Positions 42,085-52,807 of a stretch of 64,000 nt of DNA are shown in pieces (positions within the stretch are counted from its first letter, which is position 1; every line of letters begins with the position of its first letter). Source of the DNA: Texcoconibacillus texcoconensis (GTDB taxonomy: Bacteria; Bacillota; Bacilli; Bacillales; Salisediminibacteriaceae); contig NZ_JACHHB010000004.1 in NCBI RefSeq assembly GCF_014202575.1, positions 124,001 through 188,000 of the forward strand, read 5' to 3'. The notes beneath the pieces are model-generated. The model was not told the DNA's origin and made no database searches. It was given only the letters and a program-made list of their open reading frames with translations. The position numbers and the translations under genes were made by a program.

Positions 42085-43353
42085 TTAATATATCGACATT
42101 GATTGTTCATCAATTTGTTCTAAACGATCTTTAATACGTTGTAGAAAGCGACCAGCAACAAGACCGTCGAGGATACGATGATCTAGCGACAAACAAATAT
42201 TTACCATGTCACGAATCGCAATACTGTCCCCATTTACAACGACTGGACGTTTTACGATCGATTCAACAGAAAGAATCGCTGCTTGCGGTGCATTAATAAT
42301 CGGTTGCGATAATACAGAACCGAATGAACCTGTATTATTAATTGTAAACGTCCCACCTTGCATCTGCTCTTTTCTTATCGAGTTGGAACGTACTGCCCCA
42401 GCTAAGTCATGTACGTTTTTCGCAAGCCCCTTGACAGACTTTTCATCGGCATGATGGATAACTGGAACATAGAGCGCCTCCTCAGTAGCTACAGCTACGG
42501 ATAAATGCACATTCTGTTTTTGAATGATTTCATCTCCACCCCAGATTGCATTCACCTGTGGGAATTCTTTTAAAGCCTCAACCGTTGCTTTCATGAAAAA
42601 CGGTAATGGGGTTAATTTAAACCCTTCACGTTCTTCAAAACGTGCTTTTTCCTTTTCACGATAACGCATAAGGTTTGTCACGTCGACCTCAACCATCGTC
42701 CATGCGTGAGGGATTTCTTGTTTACTCTTCACCATATTGTCAGCGATCGCTTTACGTACACCGTTAACAGGGATTCTTTTGTCCCCTTGGTGAACATCCT
42801 GCTCCTGCGGACTTACTGCGGTTTCCACGTTCGTATCAGTGGATTTTACAGTCTTCTCTTCACTTTCTGAAACAGGCGGTTCACTTTGTGTCGGAACTCC
42901 TTCTTGAATCAGTTTCTCCAAGTCTTTTCTCGTAATTCGTCCTCCACGGCCTGTTCCTTCTACACGAGCTAAGTCGATATCATGCTCTTGAGCTAACCTC
43001 AACACCGCTGGTGAATAACGTTTTTTCATCGACTTTTCTTCTTCTTTCGGTTCTTCTTTACTTACTTTTTTATCAGAACCTTCTTTGATGACCTTGCTTG
43101 TGTCTTGTTCTCCTCCTTCTACAGCCATCGTCATAATCACATCACCAACGGCGACGGTTTCATCCTCTTGAGCAACAAGCTCTATGACTTTACCCGCATA
43201 AGAAGAAGGAACTTCAGCATTGACCTTATCAGTCATTACTTCTGCAATTGGATCATATTTTTTTACTTCGTCACCTGGTTCAACGAGCCATTTGCTAATG
43301 GTACCTTCCGTGACGCTCTCTCCAAGTTGAGGCATCGTGATTTTCGTTGCCAT
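42085..43353 (-). CDS. bkdB: Branched-chain alpha-keto acid dehydrogenase E2 (lipoyl acyltransferase)
   Basis: 422 aa. One lipoyl domain (1-76, lipoyl Lys in MTDKVNAEV), a peripheral-subunit-binding domain (about 112-148: SPAVLRLAQEHDIDLARVEGTGRGGRITRKDLEKL) and the catalytic domain, which ends SLDHRILDGLVAGRFL with the active His. It moves isobutyryl, isovaleryl and 2-methylbutyryl groups to CoA. Last enzyme gene of the bkd operon; its ATG is 26 bases after bkdAB. Confidence 0.95.
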   Translation of the reverse strand: MATKITMPQLGESVTEGTISKWLVEPGDEVKKYDPIAEVMTDKVNAEVPSSYAGKVIELVAQEDETVAVGDVIMTMAVEGGEQDTSKVIKEGSDKKVSKEEPKEEEKSMKKRYSPAVLRLAQEHDIDLARVEGTGRGGRITRKDLEKLIQEGVPTQSEPPVSESEEKTVKSTDTNVETAVSPQEQDVHQGDKRIPVNGVRKAIADNMVKSKQEIPHAWTMVEVDVTNLMRYREKEKARFEEREGFKLTPLPFFMKATVEALKEFPQVNAIWGGDEIIQKQNVHLSVAVATEEALYVPVIHHADEKSVKGLAKNVHDLAGAVRSNSIRKEQMQGGTFTINNTGSFGSVLSQPIINAPQAAILSVESIVKRPVVVNGDSIAIRDMVNICLSLDHRILDGLVAGRFLQRIKDRLEQIDEQSMSIY

Positions 43354-43379
43354 AGCACGTTCCCTCCTTCGTATCTATC

Positions 43380-44363
43380 TTAAAATGTCGCTAAATCGCG
43401 CATCGCTTCTTCGATTTTGTCCGTATGGACGACAAACTCCTTCTCTACGCCTGGAGCATACGGCATAGCTGGTACATCTGGTCCTGCTAAACGCTTTACT
43501 GGCGCATCCAAATCGAACAAGCAATGTTCACTAATCGTTGCGGACACTTCACTCATAACGCTTCCTTCGAGGTTATCTTCTGTAATGAGTAACACTTTCC
43601 CTGTCTTTTTTGCAGCCTCAATAACCGCTTCCCGGTCAATTGGATACACTGTGCGCAAGTCGAGAACGTGGGTTTCATAACCTTCTTCCGCAAGCGTTTC
43701 AGCCGCTTGCAAAGCAAACTGAACACAAAGGCCATATGTGATGACTGTAATATCGTCACCTTCACGTTTTACATCTGCTTTCCCAATATCAAGCGTGTAA
43801 TCTTCCTCGGGAACTTCCCCTTTAACAAGTCGATAAGCGCGCTTATGCTCAAAAAACAATACAGGGTCGTCATCGCGAATCGCTGCTTTGAGCAAACCTT
43901 TCACGTCATACGGCGTCGAAGGCATGACAATTTTTAAACCTGGTACATTCGCAAATAACGCTTCTACCGATTGCGAATGATAAAGTGCACCATGCACGCC
44001 TCCACCATATGGCGCACGGATTGTGAGTGGGCAATCCCAGTCATTGTTAGAACGATAGCGGATTTTTGCCGCCTCAGAAACGATTTGGTTTACCGCAGGC
44101 ATAATAAAATCAGCAAATTGCATTTCAGCAACGGGACGCATCCCATACATCGCCGCACCGATTCCGACACCTGCAATAGCCGATTCCGCTAAAGGCGTAT
44201 CGATGACACGTGCTTTTCCGAATTTCTCATATAAACCTTCTGTTGTACGAAATACGCCTCCACGCTTTCCGACATCTTCTCCTAAGACGAAAACTTTTTC
44301 ATTTTGTTCCATTTCTTCATACAATGCAGCCGTAACAGCTTCGATATAAGACATTACTGCCAT
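43380..44363 (-). CDS. bkdAB: Branched-chain alpha-keto acid dehydrogenase E1 beta
   Basis: 327 aa, the usual size. Transketolase pyrimidine-binding domain (VFVLGEDVGKRGGVFRTTEGL, ESAIAGVGIGAAMYGMRPVAEMQFADF) and C-terminal domain (DLRTVYPIDREAVIEAAKKTGKVLLITED). Pairs with E1 alpha to decarboxylate the keto acids of Val, Leu and Ile. Its ATG overlaps the bkdAA stop codon by one base (TAATG), a sign of coupled translation. Confidence 0.95.
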   Translation of the reverse strand: MAVMSYIEAVTAALYEEMEQNEKVFVLGEDVGKRGGVFRTTEGLYEKFGKARVIDTPLAESAIAGVGIGAAMYGMRPVAEMQFADFIMPAVNQIVSEAAKIRYRSNNDWDCPLTIRAPYGGGVHGALYHSQSVEALFANVPGLKIVMPSTPYDVKGLLKAAIRDDDPVLFFEHKRAYRLVKGEVPEEDYTLDIGKADVKREGDDITVITYGLCVQFALQAAETLAEEGYETHVLDLRTVYPIDREAVIEAAKKTGKVLLITEDNLEGSVMSEVSATISEHCLFDLDAPVKRLAGPDVPAMPYAPGVEKEFVVHTDKIEEAMRDLATF

Positions 44364-45364
44364 TATGACCCCTCCTCTTTGTAGACATGGTCTCTGAGCG
44401 TAGTTGGATCCGGATCACTGGCATTCTCTGCATAATCGGTCGCTTCATCAACGAGCTCGCGAATTTTTTGTTCAATGCTTTCTTCAATGTCATTTGTTAA
44501 CACATCAAGTGAGCGCAAATGATCGACAAAGGTGACGAGCGCATCATTTTTTTTCGCTTCCTCCACTTCTTCTCTCTCACGGTACGTACGATCATCGTCA
44601 TCACTTGAATGGGGCGTTAATCGATAGGATACGGTTTCGATGAGTGTCGGTCCTTCACCTTTTCGTGCGCGGTCAGCCGCTTTTTTCACCGCATGATAAA
44701 CAGCAATCGGATCATTGCCATCAACGGTCTCACCGATAATGCCGTACCCAGCTGCGCGGTCAGCAACACTTTCAATATTCAACTGCTGATCTTGCGACAT
44801 AGAAATCGCATATTTATTGTTTTCACACATAAAAATAACAGGTAAGTTGTGCACACTAGCAAAATTTATACCTTCGTGGAAATCTCCTTGGTTAGATGAC
44901 CCTTCGCCAAACGTCGTGAAACTGACGAAATCTTTTCCTTCTAATTGACCACCTAAGGCGATCCCGACTGCATGAGGGACTTGTGTTGTTACTGGGGACG
45001 AACCAGTAACAATGCGATTTTTTTTCTGCCCGAAATGTCCCGGCATTTGCCTCCCACCAGAGTTTGGGTCTTCTGCTTTAGCAAAACTAGATAACATTAA
45101 ATCTTTTGCAGTCATCCCGAAAGTCAAAACGACACCCATATCACGGTAATAAGGAAGAACATAATCTTTTGATTGATCTAGTGCCATCGCTGCGCCAACT
45201 TGTGCCGCCTCCTGACCTTGACACGAAACCACGAATGGAATTTTTCCTGCGCGGTTTAATAACCACAACCGTTCATCGATTCTCCGAGTTAAGAGTATCG
45301 TTTCATACATTTCTAACAGTTGGGTTTCTGATAAACCAGCTGTTTTATAGTCAGCATTTCTCAT
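44363..45364 (-). CDS. bkdAA: Branched-chain alpha-keto acid dehydrogenase E1 alpha
   Basis: 333 aa. The thiamine diphosphate motif GEGSSNQGDFHEGINFASVHNLPVIFMCENNKYAIS and the phosphorylation-loop region RLTPHSSDDDDRTYR are typical. The reading frame stays open 39 bases further up, overlapping lpdV's end, but AAGGAGG stands before the ATG at 45364. Works as an alpha2beta2 E1 with bkdAB. Confidence 0.95.
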   Translation of the reverse strand: MRNADYKTAGLSETQLLEMYETILLTRRIDERLWLLNRAGKIPFVVSCQGQEAAQVGAAMALDQSKDYVLPYYRDMGVVLTFGMTAKDLMLSSFAKAEDPNSGGRQMPGHFGQKKNRIVTGSSPVTTQVPHAVGIALGGQLEGKDFVSFTTFGEGSSNQGDFHEGINFASVHNLPVIFMCENNKYAISMSQDQQLNIESVADRAAGYGIIGETVDGNDPIAVYHAVKKAADRARKGEGPTLIETVSYRLTPHSSDDDDRTYREREEVEEAKKNDALVTFVDHLRSLDVLTNDIEESIEQKIRELVDEATDYAENASDPDPTTLRDHVYKEEGS

Positions 45365-45392
45365 GATGAATCCTCCTTCTAAATGCTCAATT

Positions 45393-46820
45393 TCAAGAGC
45401 CATGAATCGCCATTCCTTCCACCTGTAATCCTGCTTCTCCCATTACCTCGGATAAGCTCGGATGTGGGTGAATGGCTTCAGAAATTTCCCACGGGGTTGC
45501 ATCTAACAGTTGTGCCAGGGATGCTTCAGCAATCAATTCAGTGACACGGGCACCTATCATATGAACACCGAGTAGATCGTCAGTTTTCGCATCATTTACA
45601 AGCTTCACAAAACCGTCTGTTTTCCCTTCAATCAATGCTTTTCCAATCGCTTTAAAAGGGAAAGTCCCTGTTTTCACATCGAACCCTTGATCATGCGCCT
45701 CTTGTTCACTCAAGCCAATACTTGCCACTTCTGGTGCTGAATATGTGCAACGCGGCACTACATGTTGCTTGACAGGATGGATAACTTCTCCTGCCATATG
45801 ATCAACAGCAGCAATTCCTTCGTGTGAAGCAACATGTGCGAGCTGCATACCACCGATCACATCACCAATTGCGTATATATGACTTTCCTTTGTTTGATAA
45901 ACGTCATTTGTGACAATATACCCTTGATCAGTTTTAATATCTGTATTTTGAAGGCCGATATCTTCAACATTTCCAGATCTGCCGATTGCTAGCAATAATT
46001 TTTCTGATGTTAACGTTTTTTGTTGTCCGTTTTTATCAACATTCACTGCAACCGTTGCTTCGTCTTTTTGCAAAGATTCTGGTATAACTTGTGCACCTGT
46101 ATGAATTTTTACTTTTTTCTTTTTCATGGCACGAGCCATTTCTTTAGAAATCGCTTCATCCTCTTGAGGTAAAAGGCGGTCAGCATATTCAACTAATGTG
46201 ACATCTACACCAAAATCAGCTAACATTGATGCCCACTCAACACCGATGACACCGCCTCCGACAATCATCATCGACGCTGGTAATTGCTCTAATTGTAAAG
46301 CTTCATCAGAAGTCAACACATGCTGTCCATCTATATCAATCCCTTGTAAACGTCTAGGACGTGAACCTGTAGCAATCAACACGTTTTTTGGAATCAACAT
46401 GTCATTTTCTCCACCATCTGGCTTTTCTACAGAGATCGTGCCACTTGATGGAGAAAAAATTGATGGCCCTAAGATTCGCCCTCTCCCTTCATAAACATCG
46501 ATGTTCCCTTTTTTCATTAAATGTTGGACACCTTTGTGCAAACGGTCTACGATCTCATCTTTTCTGTTTTGTACTTTTGTAAAGTCAAGTGTAGCTCCAT
46601 CATTTAGTACACCGAATGACTCGCTTTCCTGAACTGTGCGATAAACTTCCGCACTCTTTAAAAGTGCCTTACTTGGAATACACCCTTGATGAAGACACGT
46701 TCCACCTAACTTTTTCTCCTCAACAATCGCTACGCTCATCCCTCGTTGGGAAGCTCGGATCGCAGCTACATAACCTCCAGTACCAGCTCCTAATATGACT
46801 AGGTCATAATTGTTAGCCAT
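45393..46820 (-). CDS. lpdV: Dihydrolipoyl dehydrogenase of the BKD complex
   Basis: 475 aa FAD enzyme. FAD-binding LVILGAGTGGYVAAIRA, redox disulfide GGTCLHQGCIPSK, NAD-binding MIVGGGVIGVEWASMLADFG and the C-terminal HPHPSLSEVMGEA, whose His-Glu pair acts as base. Reoxidises the E2 lipoyl group with NAD+. GGAGGTGG precedes the ATG, 23 bases after buk. Confidence 0.95.
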   Translation of the reverse strand: MANNYDLVILGAGTGGYVAAIRASQRGMSVAIVEEKKLGGTCLHQGCIPSKALLKSAEVYRTVQESESFGVLNDGATLDFTKVQNRKDEIVDRLHKGVQHLMKKGNIDVYEGRGRILGPSIFSPSSGTISVEKPDGGENDMLIPKNVLIATGSRPRRLQGIDIDGQHVLTSDEALQLEQLPASMMIVGGGVIGVEWASMLADFGVDVTLVEYADRLLPQEDEAISKEMARAMKKKKVKIHTGAQVIPESLQKDEATVAVNVDKNGQQKTLTSEKLLLAIGRSGNVEDIGLQNTDIKTDQGYIVTNDVYQTKESHIYAIGDVIGGMQLAHVASHEGIAAVDHMAGEVIHPVKQHVVPRCTYSAPEVASIGLSEQEAHDQGFDVKTGTFPFKAIGKALIEGKTDGFVKLVNDAKTDDLLGVHMIGARVTELIAEASLAQLLDATPWEISEAIHPHPSLSEVMGEAGLQVEGMAIHGS

Positions 46821-46843
46821 ACTCCACCTCCTATCTATATTTA

Positions 46844-47956
46844 TTAACGTACAAGTTCGGTTTTTAACCCCTGCGCTTGGTAATTTTTTGATTCTTCTTC
46901 TTCATTTAACACTCGTAGCGTACCTTCTACTAATGCTTGTAACTCATCTTCTCCAGGACTGGTTATAACTTTAGATATCCAGTTTACACGTTCTGATATC
47001 TGTTTGACAAAACTTTTTCCATACGCTAATCCACCAGTTAAAATGATTCCGTCAACATTTCCTGATAGAACAACACTACCTGCACCGACTTCTTTGGCTA
47101 TTTGATAAGTCATCGCTTCATAGACGAGTCGAGCCTGTTCGTCGCCTGCTTCAATTCGACGTTCAACTTCAACTGCATCATTTGTACCAAGATAACCGAC
47201 AAGCCCACCTTGACCAACAATTTTTTTCATGATTTCATCTTCAGATAACTCCCCTGAAAAACACATTGACACAAGATCACCTGCAGGCACAGTCCCAGCA
47301 CGTTCAGGAGAGAACGGACCTTCACCATTTAAGCCATTATTGACATCAATGACTTTTCCTTTGTCATGAACACCGATTGTGATTCCGCCTCCCATGTGGA
47401 CGACAATCAATGAAAGCGACTCATAATCCGCGCCAAATTCTTCTATAGCTACTTTCCTAGCAACAGCCTTTTGGTTTAAGGCGTGGAAAATACTTTTTCT
47501 TTCAATACCACTAAACCCTGAAATTTTTGCAACTGGATGCATTTCATCAACGACGACTGGGTCAACAATATAAGCAGGAATATTCAACTGATCAGCAATT
47601 TCATTGGCAATAATCCCACCTAAATTGGATGCATGCGAACCGAAATAACCTTCTTTTAGATCTTGAATCATTTCACTATTCACATGGTACGTGCCACCCT
47701 CAATTGGACGAAGTAATCCCCCACGCCCCACTACAGCATTTAATTTAGATACATTGATCCCTTCTCTATCAAGCGCCTCAAGAATCGTTGTTTTCCTGAA
47801 TTCAAACTGATCTATTATTGATTCGAACATCTCTAACTTGCTTTGATCATGACGAATCGTTTCTTCAAATACAGGTTGAGTGTCGATAAATAAGCCAATT
47901 TTCGTTGACGTAGAACCTGGGTTCAATGCAAGTACCCGGTACTCTGGTTTTGTCAC
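46844..47956 (-). CDS. buk: Branched-chain-fatty-acid/butyrate kinase
   Basis: 370 aa of the acetate/butyrate kinase (ASKHA) fold: [42 protein letters not shown]. It converts branched acyl phosphate plus ADP to free acid and ATP after Ptb. The start is GTG behind GGAGGG. Confidence 0.93.
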   Translation of the reverse strand: MTKPEYRVLALNPGSTSTKIGLFIDTQPVFEETIRHDQSKLEMFESIIDQFEFRKTTILEALDREGINVSKLNAVVGRGGLLRPIEGGTYHVNSEMIQDLKEGYFGSHASNLGGIIANEIADQLNIPAYIVDPVVVDEMHPVAKISGFSGIERKSIFHALNQKAVARKVAIEEFGADYESLSLIVVHMGGGITIGVHDKGKVIDVNNGLNGEGPFSPERAGTVPAGDLVSMCFSGELSEDEIMKKIVGQGGLVGYLGTNDAVEVERRIEAGDEQARLVYEAMTYQIAKEVGAGSVVLSGNVDGIILTGGLAYGKSFVKQISERVNWISKVITSPGEDELQALVEGTLRVLNEEEESKNYQAQGLKTELVR

Positions 47957-48037
47957 TAGTCTTTCCCTCCAACATTTTACGCAAATATTTTAGCAAACCT
48001 TTATTTAAAGTGAAAATAAAGTCAAACCATTGTAATA

Positions 48038-49132
48038 CTAGCGCCGATTTAAAATATTTTTTTCATCTTTTAGAAATTGCTTTCGCGATTGTTTCATTTT
48101 TGCAATACGTTCTTCTGCCATTCGATCCGCTGCAATATACGTAGGAATATCATCACGTTTAGCAATCGTAAATATATTTGTTACCTTTCCATAAATCGTT
48201 TCTACCTTTTTCATCGCCCGTTCCTTATTATAACCATACAACTCGTCAGAAACGTTAATCACACCACCTGAATTAATCACGTAATCCGGTACATAAACAA
48301 TTCCTTTTTCTTTTAACACATCTCCATGACGAGACTCTTTCAATTGGTTATTAGCAGCTCCTGCAATCACTTTCGCTTTCAATTGTGGAATCGTGTCGTC
48401 ATTAATCGTTGCTCCTAAAGCACAAGGAGAATAAATATCACACTCTACGCCGTAAATGTCATTAATAGCAACCGCTTGGGCACCAAAGTCCTCAACCGCT
48501 TTCTGAACAGCTGATTCATTAATGTCTGTTACGATCAAATGAGCCCCTTCATTGTGTAGGTGACGACATAAATTGTAAGAAACATTTCCCACGCCTTGAA
48601 CGGCAATCGTTTTTCCTTCTAATGAATCTGTACCGAAAGCTTCCTTCGCCGCTGCTTTCATTCCTACATAAACGCCGTAAGCTGTGACCGGAGATGGGTT
48701 ACCAGATGAGCCAAAAGCTTGTGAAATCCCCGTCACATAATCCGTCTCTTCATGAACTAAATCCATATCGCCGACCGTTGTGCCTACATCTTCAGCTGTA
48801 ATATAACGGCCGTTTAGCCCTTGTATATAGCGGCCAAAAGCTCGGAACATCTCTTCGTTTTTATCTGTACGTGGATCTCCGATGATAACAGTTTTTCCAC
48901 CTCCAAGGTTTAAACCCGCTGCCGCGTTTTTATAGGTCATCCCTTTTGCTAAACGCAACGCATCTTCGAATGCATCTTCTTCAGAATCATACGTCCACAT
49001 TCTCGTTCCACCAAGCGCTGGACCTAGCGTCGTATCGTGAATAGCAATGATCGCTTTCAACCCTGATTCGCGATCCTGACAAACAACCACCTGTTCATAA
49101 TCTTCCATTTCCATATATTTAAAAAGTTCCAT
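48038..49132 (-). CDS. bcd: Leucine (branched-chain amino acid) dehydrogenase
   Basis: 364 aa, the same as B. subtilis Bcd. Catalytic Lys region [19 protein letters not shown] and [12 protein letters not shown]-binding [11 protein letters not shown]. It deaminates Leu, Ile and Val to the keto acids used by the BKD complex. GAGGGG lies before the ATG at 49132; an 18-base longer frame has no ribosome binding site. Confidence 0.95.
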   Translation of the reverse strand: MELFKYMEMEDYEQVVVCQDRESGLKAIIAIHDTTLGPALGGTRMWTYDSEEDAFEDALRLAKGMTYKNAAAGLNLGGGKTVIIGDPRTDKNEEMFRAFGRYIQGLNGRYITAEDVGTTVGDMDLVHEETDYVTGISQAFGSSGNPSPVTAYGVYVGMKAAAKEAFGTDSLEGKTIAVQGVGNVSYNLCRHLHNEGAHLIVTDINESAVQKAVEDFGAQAVAINDIYGVECDIYSPCALGATINDDTIPQLKAKVIAGAANNQLKESRHGDVLKEKGIVYVPDYVINSGGVINVSDELYGYNKERAMKKVETIYGKVTNIFTIAKRDDIPTYIAADRMAEERIAKMKQSRKQFLKDEKNILNRR

Positions 49133-49162
49133 TTTGAACCCCTCCCTCATGATCGATCTTAA

Positions 49163-50071
49163 TTAGGCTGAACAAATAGCTAGTGCTATCGAAAACAATT
49201 TATTTTCTGCCGAATCTGCTCGTGATGTCAAAACAATCGGCGCTTTCGAACCTGCAATAACCGATGCTACATTTGCTCGTGAGAAATATACGAGTGATTT
49301 ATAAAGGACATTTCCGACTTCGATTGTTGGAACGAATAAAATATCAGCAGAACCTGCAACAGAAGATTGAATACCTTTATGTTCTGCAGCTTGGATATTA
49401 ATCGCATTATCTAACGCTAACGGACCGTCAACGACACAACCTGAAATTTGATTACGGGCATTCATTTGTGCTAAAACTGCAGCATCTACTGTCGCTTGCA
49501 TTGATGGGTTGACCGTCTCTACCGCCGCTAAAGCTGCGACTTTCGGACAATCCATTCCTACTTTGTGAGCGATTTGTACAGCATTACCTACAATCGCTAC
49601 CTTTTCATCTATTCCCGGGGAAATGTTCATTGCAGCATCTGTCACAAACATGAGCCGATGTTCGATCGGATGTTGAAACAACGCAACATGTGAAAGAACA
49701 CTCGAGCTACGGATTCCGTTCTCTTTGTTCAATACAACTTTTAACAAATGCGACGTTGATACCATCCCTTTCATCACAACATCAGCTTCTTCATTACGAA
49801 CAAGCTCGACAGCCCGTTTTACAGATTCACCTTCATCCGTTGTCGGTTCAATTTTAATCATCTCGCCATCTGCTTTTCCACCCAATTCATTTAATTGTTG
49901 AAGAATTTCTTGTTTCGGTCCTGTAATTCGAACGCTAGCAATCCCTTTACTCACCGCTGTAAGCGCTGCTTGTAATACGTCGCGGTCAGTACCATGAGCA
50001 ATTGCAATTGTTGCTTTGTGGTCACGATTTTGCGCGCGTTCAAGAAGTTCATATAATGTATTCATATCCAT
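49163..50071 (-). CDS. ptb: Phosphate butyryltransferase
   Basis: 302 aa of the Ptb/Pta family (KGMVSTSHLLKVVLN, RLMFVTDAAMNISP, ALAAVETVNPSM, VDGPLALDNAI, SRADSAENKLFS). Makes acyl phosphate from branched acyl-CoA. First gene of the operon ptb-bcd-buk-lpdV-bkdAA-bkdAB-bkdB. The ATG at 50071 has GAGGT 5 bases before; an ATG six bases later is possible. Confidence 0.93.
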   Translation of the reverse strand: MDMNTLYELLERAQNRDHKATIAIAHGTDRDVLQAALTAVSKGIASVRITGPKQEILQQLNELGGKADGEMIKIEPTTDEGESVKRAVELVRNEEADVVMKGMVSTSHLLKVVLNKENGIRSSSVLSHVALFQHPIEHRLMFVTDAAMNISPGIDEKVAIVGNAVQIAHKVGMDCPKVAALAAVETVNPSMQATVDAAVLAQMNARNQISGCVVDGPLALDNAINIQAAEHKGIQSSVAGSADILFVPTIEVGNVLYKSLVYFSRANVASVIAGSKAPIVLTSRADSAENKLFSIALAICSA

Positions 50072-50123
50072 TTCTACCTCATTTCCACAACTTTTAAGGT
50101 GAAGCAACTGTACTTTCTAATAA

Positions 50124-50139
50124 TGCAAACTTCATGCCA
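50124..50139 (-). promoter_or_regulatory. Sigma-54 (SigL) promoter of the bkd operon
   Basis: TGGCAT (50134-50139), five bases, TTGCA (50124-50128) on the minus strand, a full match to the -24/-12 pattern TGGCAY-N5-TTGCW. The start lies about 40 bases before ptb. Confidence 0.93.
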
Positions 50140-50143
50140 AAAA

Positions 50144-50157
50144 CGCAAGCGCTTTCA
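50144..50157 (-). promoter_or_regulatory. CcpA cre site in the bkd promoter region
   Basis: TGAAAGCGCTTGCG on the minus strand matches the cre consensus TGWAARCGYTWNCW at 13 of 14 positions. It is immediately upstream of the -24 element, placed to repress when good carbon sources are present. Confidence 0.75.
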
Positions 50158-50192
50158 CCTACGGATTTCCCAAGAAATTCCCTGCCGAAGAA

Positions 50193-50229
50193 CCTGCAAC
50201 ATTTTTCGTGGCATGAAAAATGTTGCAGG
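50193..50229 (-). promoter_or_regulatory. Perfect 15-bp inverted repeat, candidate BkdR upstream activating sequence
   Basis: Arms CCTGCAACATTTTTC and GAAAAATGTTGCAGG with a 7-base spacer, 55-90 bases upstream of the -24 box. No T-run follows on the minus strand, so a terminator of bkdR is the less likely reading. An imperfect palindrome (GGAATTTC/GGAAATCC) lies between it and the cre site. Confidence 0.6.
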
Positions 50230-50234
50230 CAAAA

Positions 50235-52292
50235 TTATTCAAGGTGATATTTTTTCAACTTATAATACAAGTTACGAACTGAAACACCTAAATGTTTAGC
50301 TGATTGTGTTTTATTGCCACGGTGTTTTTCCAACGTACTTCTGAGTATTTCTTTTTCAACAGTTTCCAGTTGCTCAGCTAATGGGATATTTCTTTCTTGG
50401 TCAATATCTTGCATAACCTGTTCTCTAGATGAATCTTCTGGCATTGAAAGTTGAGGAATGTGATAAACTTCTATAGCTGTTGCACTTAACGGCATGTGAA
50501 TAATTGCACGCCCCAATACATTTTCTAGCTCTCGCACATTTCCTGGCCAATGATAATTGCGCAAAATATGAAGTGCTTCTTCTGTTACGTATTCAACGTT
50601 CCGCCCAAAATCTTGATTAATTTTCCTTAACAAGTGCTGACATAAATCAGCTAAGTCTTCTTTACGGTCACGTAAAGCTGGAATATGTATAGGCATTCGA
50701 TTGACACGATAATAAAGGTCTTCACGGAAGGCCTCATTTTGCATTTCCTTTTCTAAGTGAACATTTGTCGCAGCGATTACGCGCACATCAATATCAATTT
50801 GATCTGTCCCGCCAACGCGAACGATTTCTTGTTCCTGTAGTACACGCAATAATTTTGCCTGCATTTTCGGGGATAGCTCACCAATCTCATCGAGAAAGAT
50901 ACTCCCTTTATCAGCTTCTTCAAATAAACCTCGCTTTCCCCCACGTTTTGCTCCAGAAAACGCACCTTCTTCATAGCCGAATAATTCACTTTCTAGTAAT
51001 GATTCACTAAGAGCTGAACAATTGACACGAATAAACTTATTGTACTTCCTGTCACTTGCATTGTGAATAGCGTGAGCAAACAATTCTTTCCCTGTACCCG
51101 ATTCTCCACGTAAAAGGATCGTTACTGGTGTCGTCGCAGCCACCTTTGCTTGTTCTATAGATACGCGCATTTCAGTAGAATGGCCGATAATATCTTCAAA
51201 TGTGTATTTAGCTTCAAGTGTACGAATAATTTGCCTCGCTTTTTCCAGTTCAGTGCTTAACGTCTTCATTTCAGACATATCGTGGACCACACCGACACTA
51301 CCCTTTAATTGGCCATCAACAATCACCGGAGCGACATTAACGATCACTTCTTTTTTATTGGGACCAACTTTCATTTTCACGCCACGTACAGGTTCCTTCG
51401 TCTTTAAAACACGTAGGTGCATGCTTTCCCCTTCTGAAATATCTGTGGTCGCCGGATGTCCGATTACATCTCGTTCACTCAAACCCGTTAACCTTGTGTA
51501 AGCACGATTAATCATTAGTCCAATTCCATTTTCATCAACAACTGAAATCGCGTCATCTGAGGATTGAATAATGGCTTCAAGCATTGTACGGATACTCTTT
51601 AAATTGGTTACCTCTTCAGCCATAAGCTCAATTTCTGTCACATCTTTAAAAACAGCGAGCGCACCTACCACTTTTCCATTTTGTTTCATGGGAATTCTTG
51701 TTGTAATAATTGAACGATCTTCATTCAAGACTTGTCTTTGGTTTTTTTCTCGCTCTTCTGTCTGTAAGACACGTGGCAATTGGCTCGTTGGTAAAACCTC
51801 TTCTATAGGTTTGCCGACATCTTCATAACGATTTAACCCCGTCATTTGCTCGGCAGCACGATTTAACACAGTGATTTTATGTTCATGATCAATAGCCAAC
51901 ATCCCATCAGATGTTGCATGGAAGATCAATTCTTGTTCATTGTATTGATTTTTTAACTGATCAATAAGCATCTCTTTTTCTTCTATTAGTTGGAACATAA
52001 CGGATGCGACCGCACCAGGTATTAATGCTACTTCTCTATCACCTAAATTTGCACGCACTTCCTTAAGCAGCGACTCATCACCAGTAACGTTAAAAATCAC
52101 ATCAACCGTTTTTTCAATCGCATCATACCAATGATCAAAGTGCGGGATGCCATATTGGTCCGCCAATCTACGCCCTGGACTATCTGGGTTACAATCAATA
52201 ACCGCAACGACTTCAACTGAACTTGTATCCAAAAATACCCTTAATAATGAGGTTCCACCGTTTCCTGCACCAATGAGCATGACCTGTTTCAA
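50235..52292 (-). CDS. bkdR: Sigma-54-dependent activator BkdR
   Basis: 685 aa (B. subtilis BkdR about 692). Order: an N-terminal Rossmann-like segment ([20 protein letters not shown]), two PAS domains (about 120-230 and 240-345), an AAA+ domain with P-loop [16 protein letters not shown] and the sigma-54 contact GAFSGA (usual GAFTGA), and a C-terminal Fis-type HTH ([20 protein letters not shown]). It activates the operon downstream, probably in response to branched-chain amino acids. Its own promoter lies in the divergent gap with yqzF. Confidence 0.95.
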   Translation of the reverse strand: MKQVMLIGAGNGGTSLLRVFLDTSSVEVVAVIDCNPDSPGRRLADQYGIPHFDHWYDAIEKTVDVIFNVTGDESLLKEVRANLGDREVALIPGAVASVMFQLIEEKEMLIDQLKNQYNEQELIFHATSDGMLAIDHEHKITVLNRAAEQMTGLNRYEDVGKPIEEVLPTSQLPRVLQTEEREKNQRQVLNEDRSIITTRIPMKQNGKVVGALAVFKDVTEIELMAEEVTNLKSIRTMLEAIIQSSDDAISVVDENGIGLMINRAYTRLTGLSERDVIGHPATTDISEGESMHLRVLKTKEPVRGVKMKVGPNKKEVIVNVAPVIVDGQLKGSVGVVHDMSEMKTLSTELEKARQIIRTLEAKYTFEDIIGHSTEMRVSIEQAKVAATTPVTILLRGESGTGKELFAHAIHNASDRKYNKFIRVNCSALSESLLESELFGYEEGAFSGAKRGGKRGLFEEADKGSIFLDEIGELSPKMQAKLLRVLQEQEIVRVGGTDQIDIDVRVIAATNVHLEKEMQNEAFREDLYYRVNRMPIHIPALRDRKEDLADLCQHLLRKINQDFGRNVEYVTEEALHILRNYHWPGNVRELENVLGRAIIHMPLSATAIEVYHIPQLSMPEDSSREQVMQDIDQERNIPLAEQLETVEKEILRSTLEKHRGNKTQSAKHLGVSVRNLYYKLKKYHLE

Positions 52293-52487
52293 TTATACCT
52301 CTCCCTTTTAGTACCTACTCATAATATTCGGTACTAATTTGTGAATTCCTGCAATTTTTTTCAGAATATCATATAAAACGAAAGCTCAGTAGTTAAAAAA
52401 TCATTTCGCTACCGATAATCGCTTTGAATTGCAGTGCAAATGAAAATTCGCTAAAATAATTAGTAAGTATAGAAAGGGTCGAATCAT

Positions 52488-52733
52488 ATGACATTACAAC
52501 GTTTTCTTGCATTGTTGATATTACTCATCCCTGGTTTTATTGCTGGATACGGCATCAAACAGATGCGAGACACATTATTTCAAATTTTAAATCAACCTTA
52601 CCCATCACTTACCCTTCAATTTATCGTTGGTTTTTTCGCGATGATTGTTGGTGTTGCCTTTATTGGCGGATTCATTCTTCATCGTGACCGAAAACGAAAC
52701 AAAGTTCAAACTCGTTTCCAAAAACCACAATAA
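52488..52733 (+). CDS. yqzF: DUF2627 membrane protein YqzF
   Basis: 81 aa with two membrane helices (9-25 and 45-66) and a basic C-terminal tail. The sequence resembles B. subtilis YqzF, which also sits divergent from bkdR. Function unknown. AAAGG lies before the ATG. Confidence 0.82.
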   Translation: MTLQRFLALLILLIPGFIAGYGIKQMRDTLFQILNQPYPSLTLQFIVGFFAMIVGVAFIGGFILHRDRKRNKVQTRFQKPQ

Positions 52734-52742
52734 CCTCAATGC

Positions 52743-52807
52743 AAAAGGTCTGACCCATGTCGCAACGATTTTGTAGAACACCTGCGTACATTGGACCAGA
52801 CCTTTAA
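52743..52807. terminator. Bidirectional terminator between yqzF and the MraY-like gene
   Basis: Outer arms AAAGGTCTG / CAGACCTTT with further pairing inside (CCCATGT/ACATTGG). The right arm overlaps the stop of the minus-strand gene. Confidence 0.78.

Noticed and set aside
50162-50182. CodY box between the cre site and the palindrome
   Set aside because: AATTTCTTGGGAAAT has about five mismatches to the CodY consensus, too weak to call.
50193-50229. Simple terminator of bkdR
   Set aside because: The palindrome is perfect but lacks a T-run on the minus strand; an operator role is preferred, though a weak terminator effect cannot be excluded.
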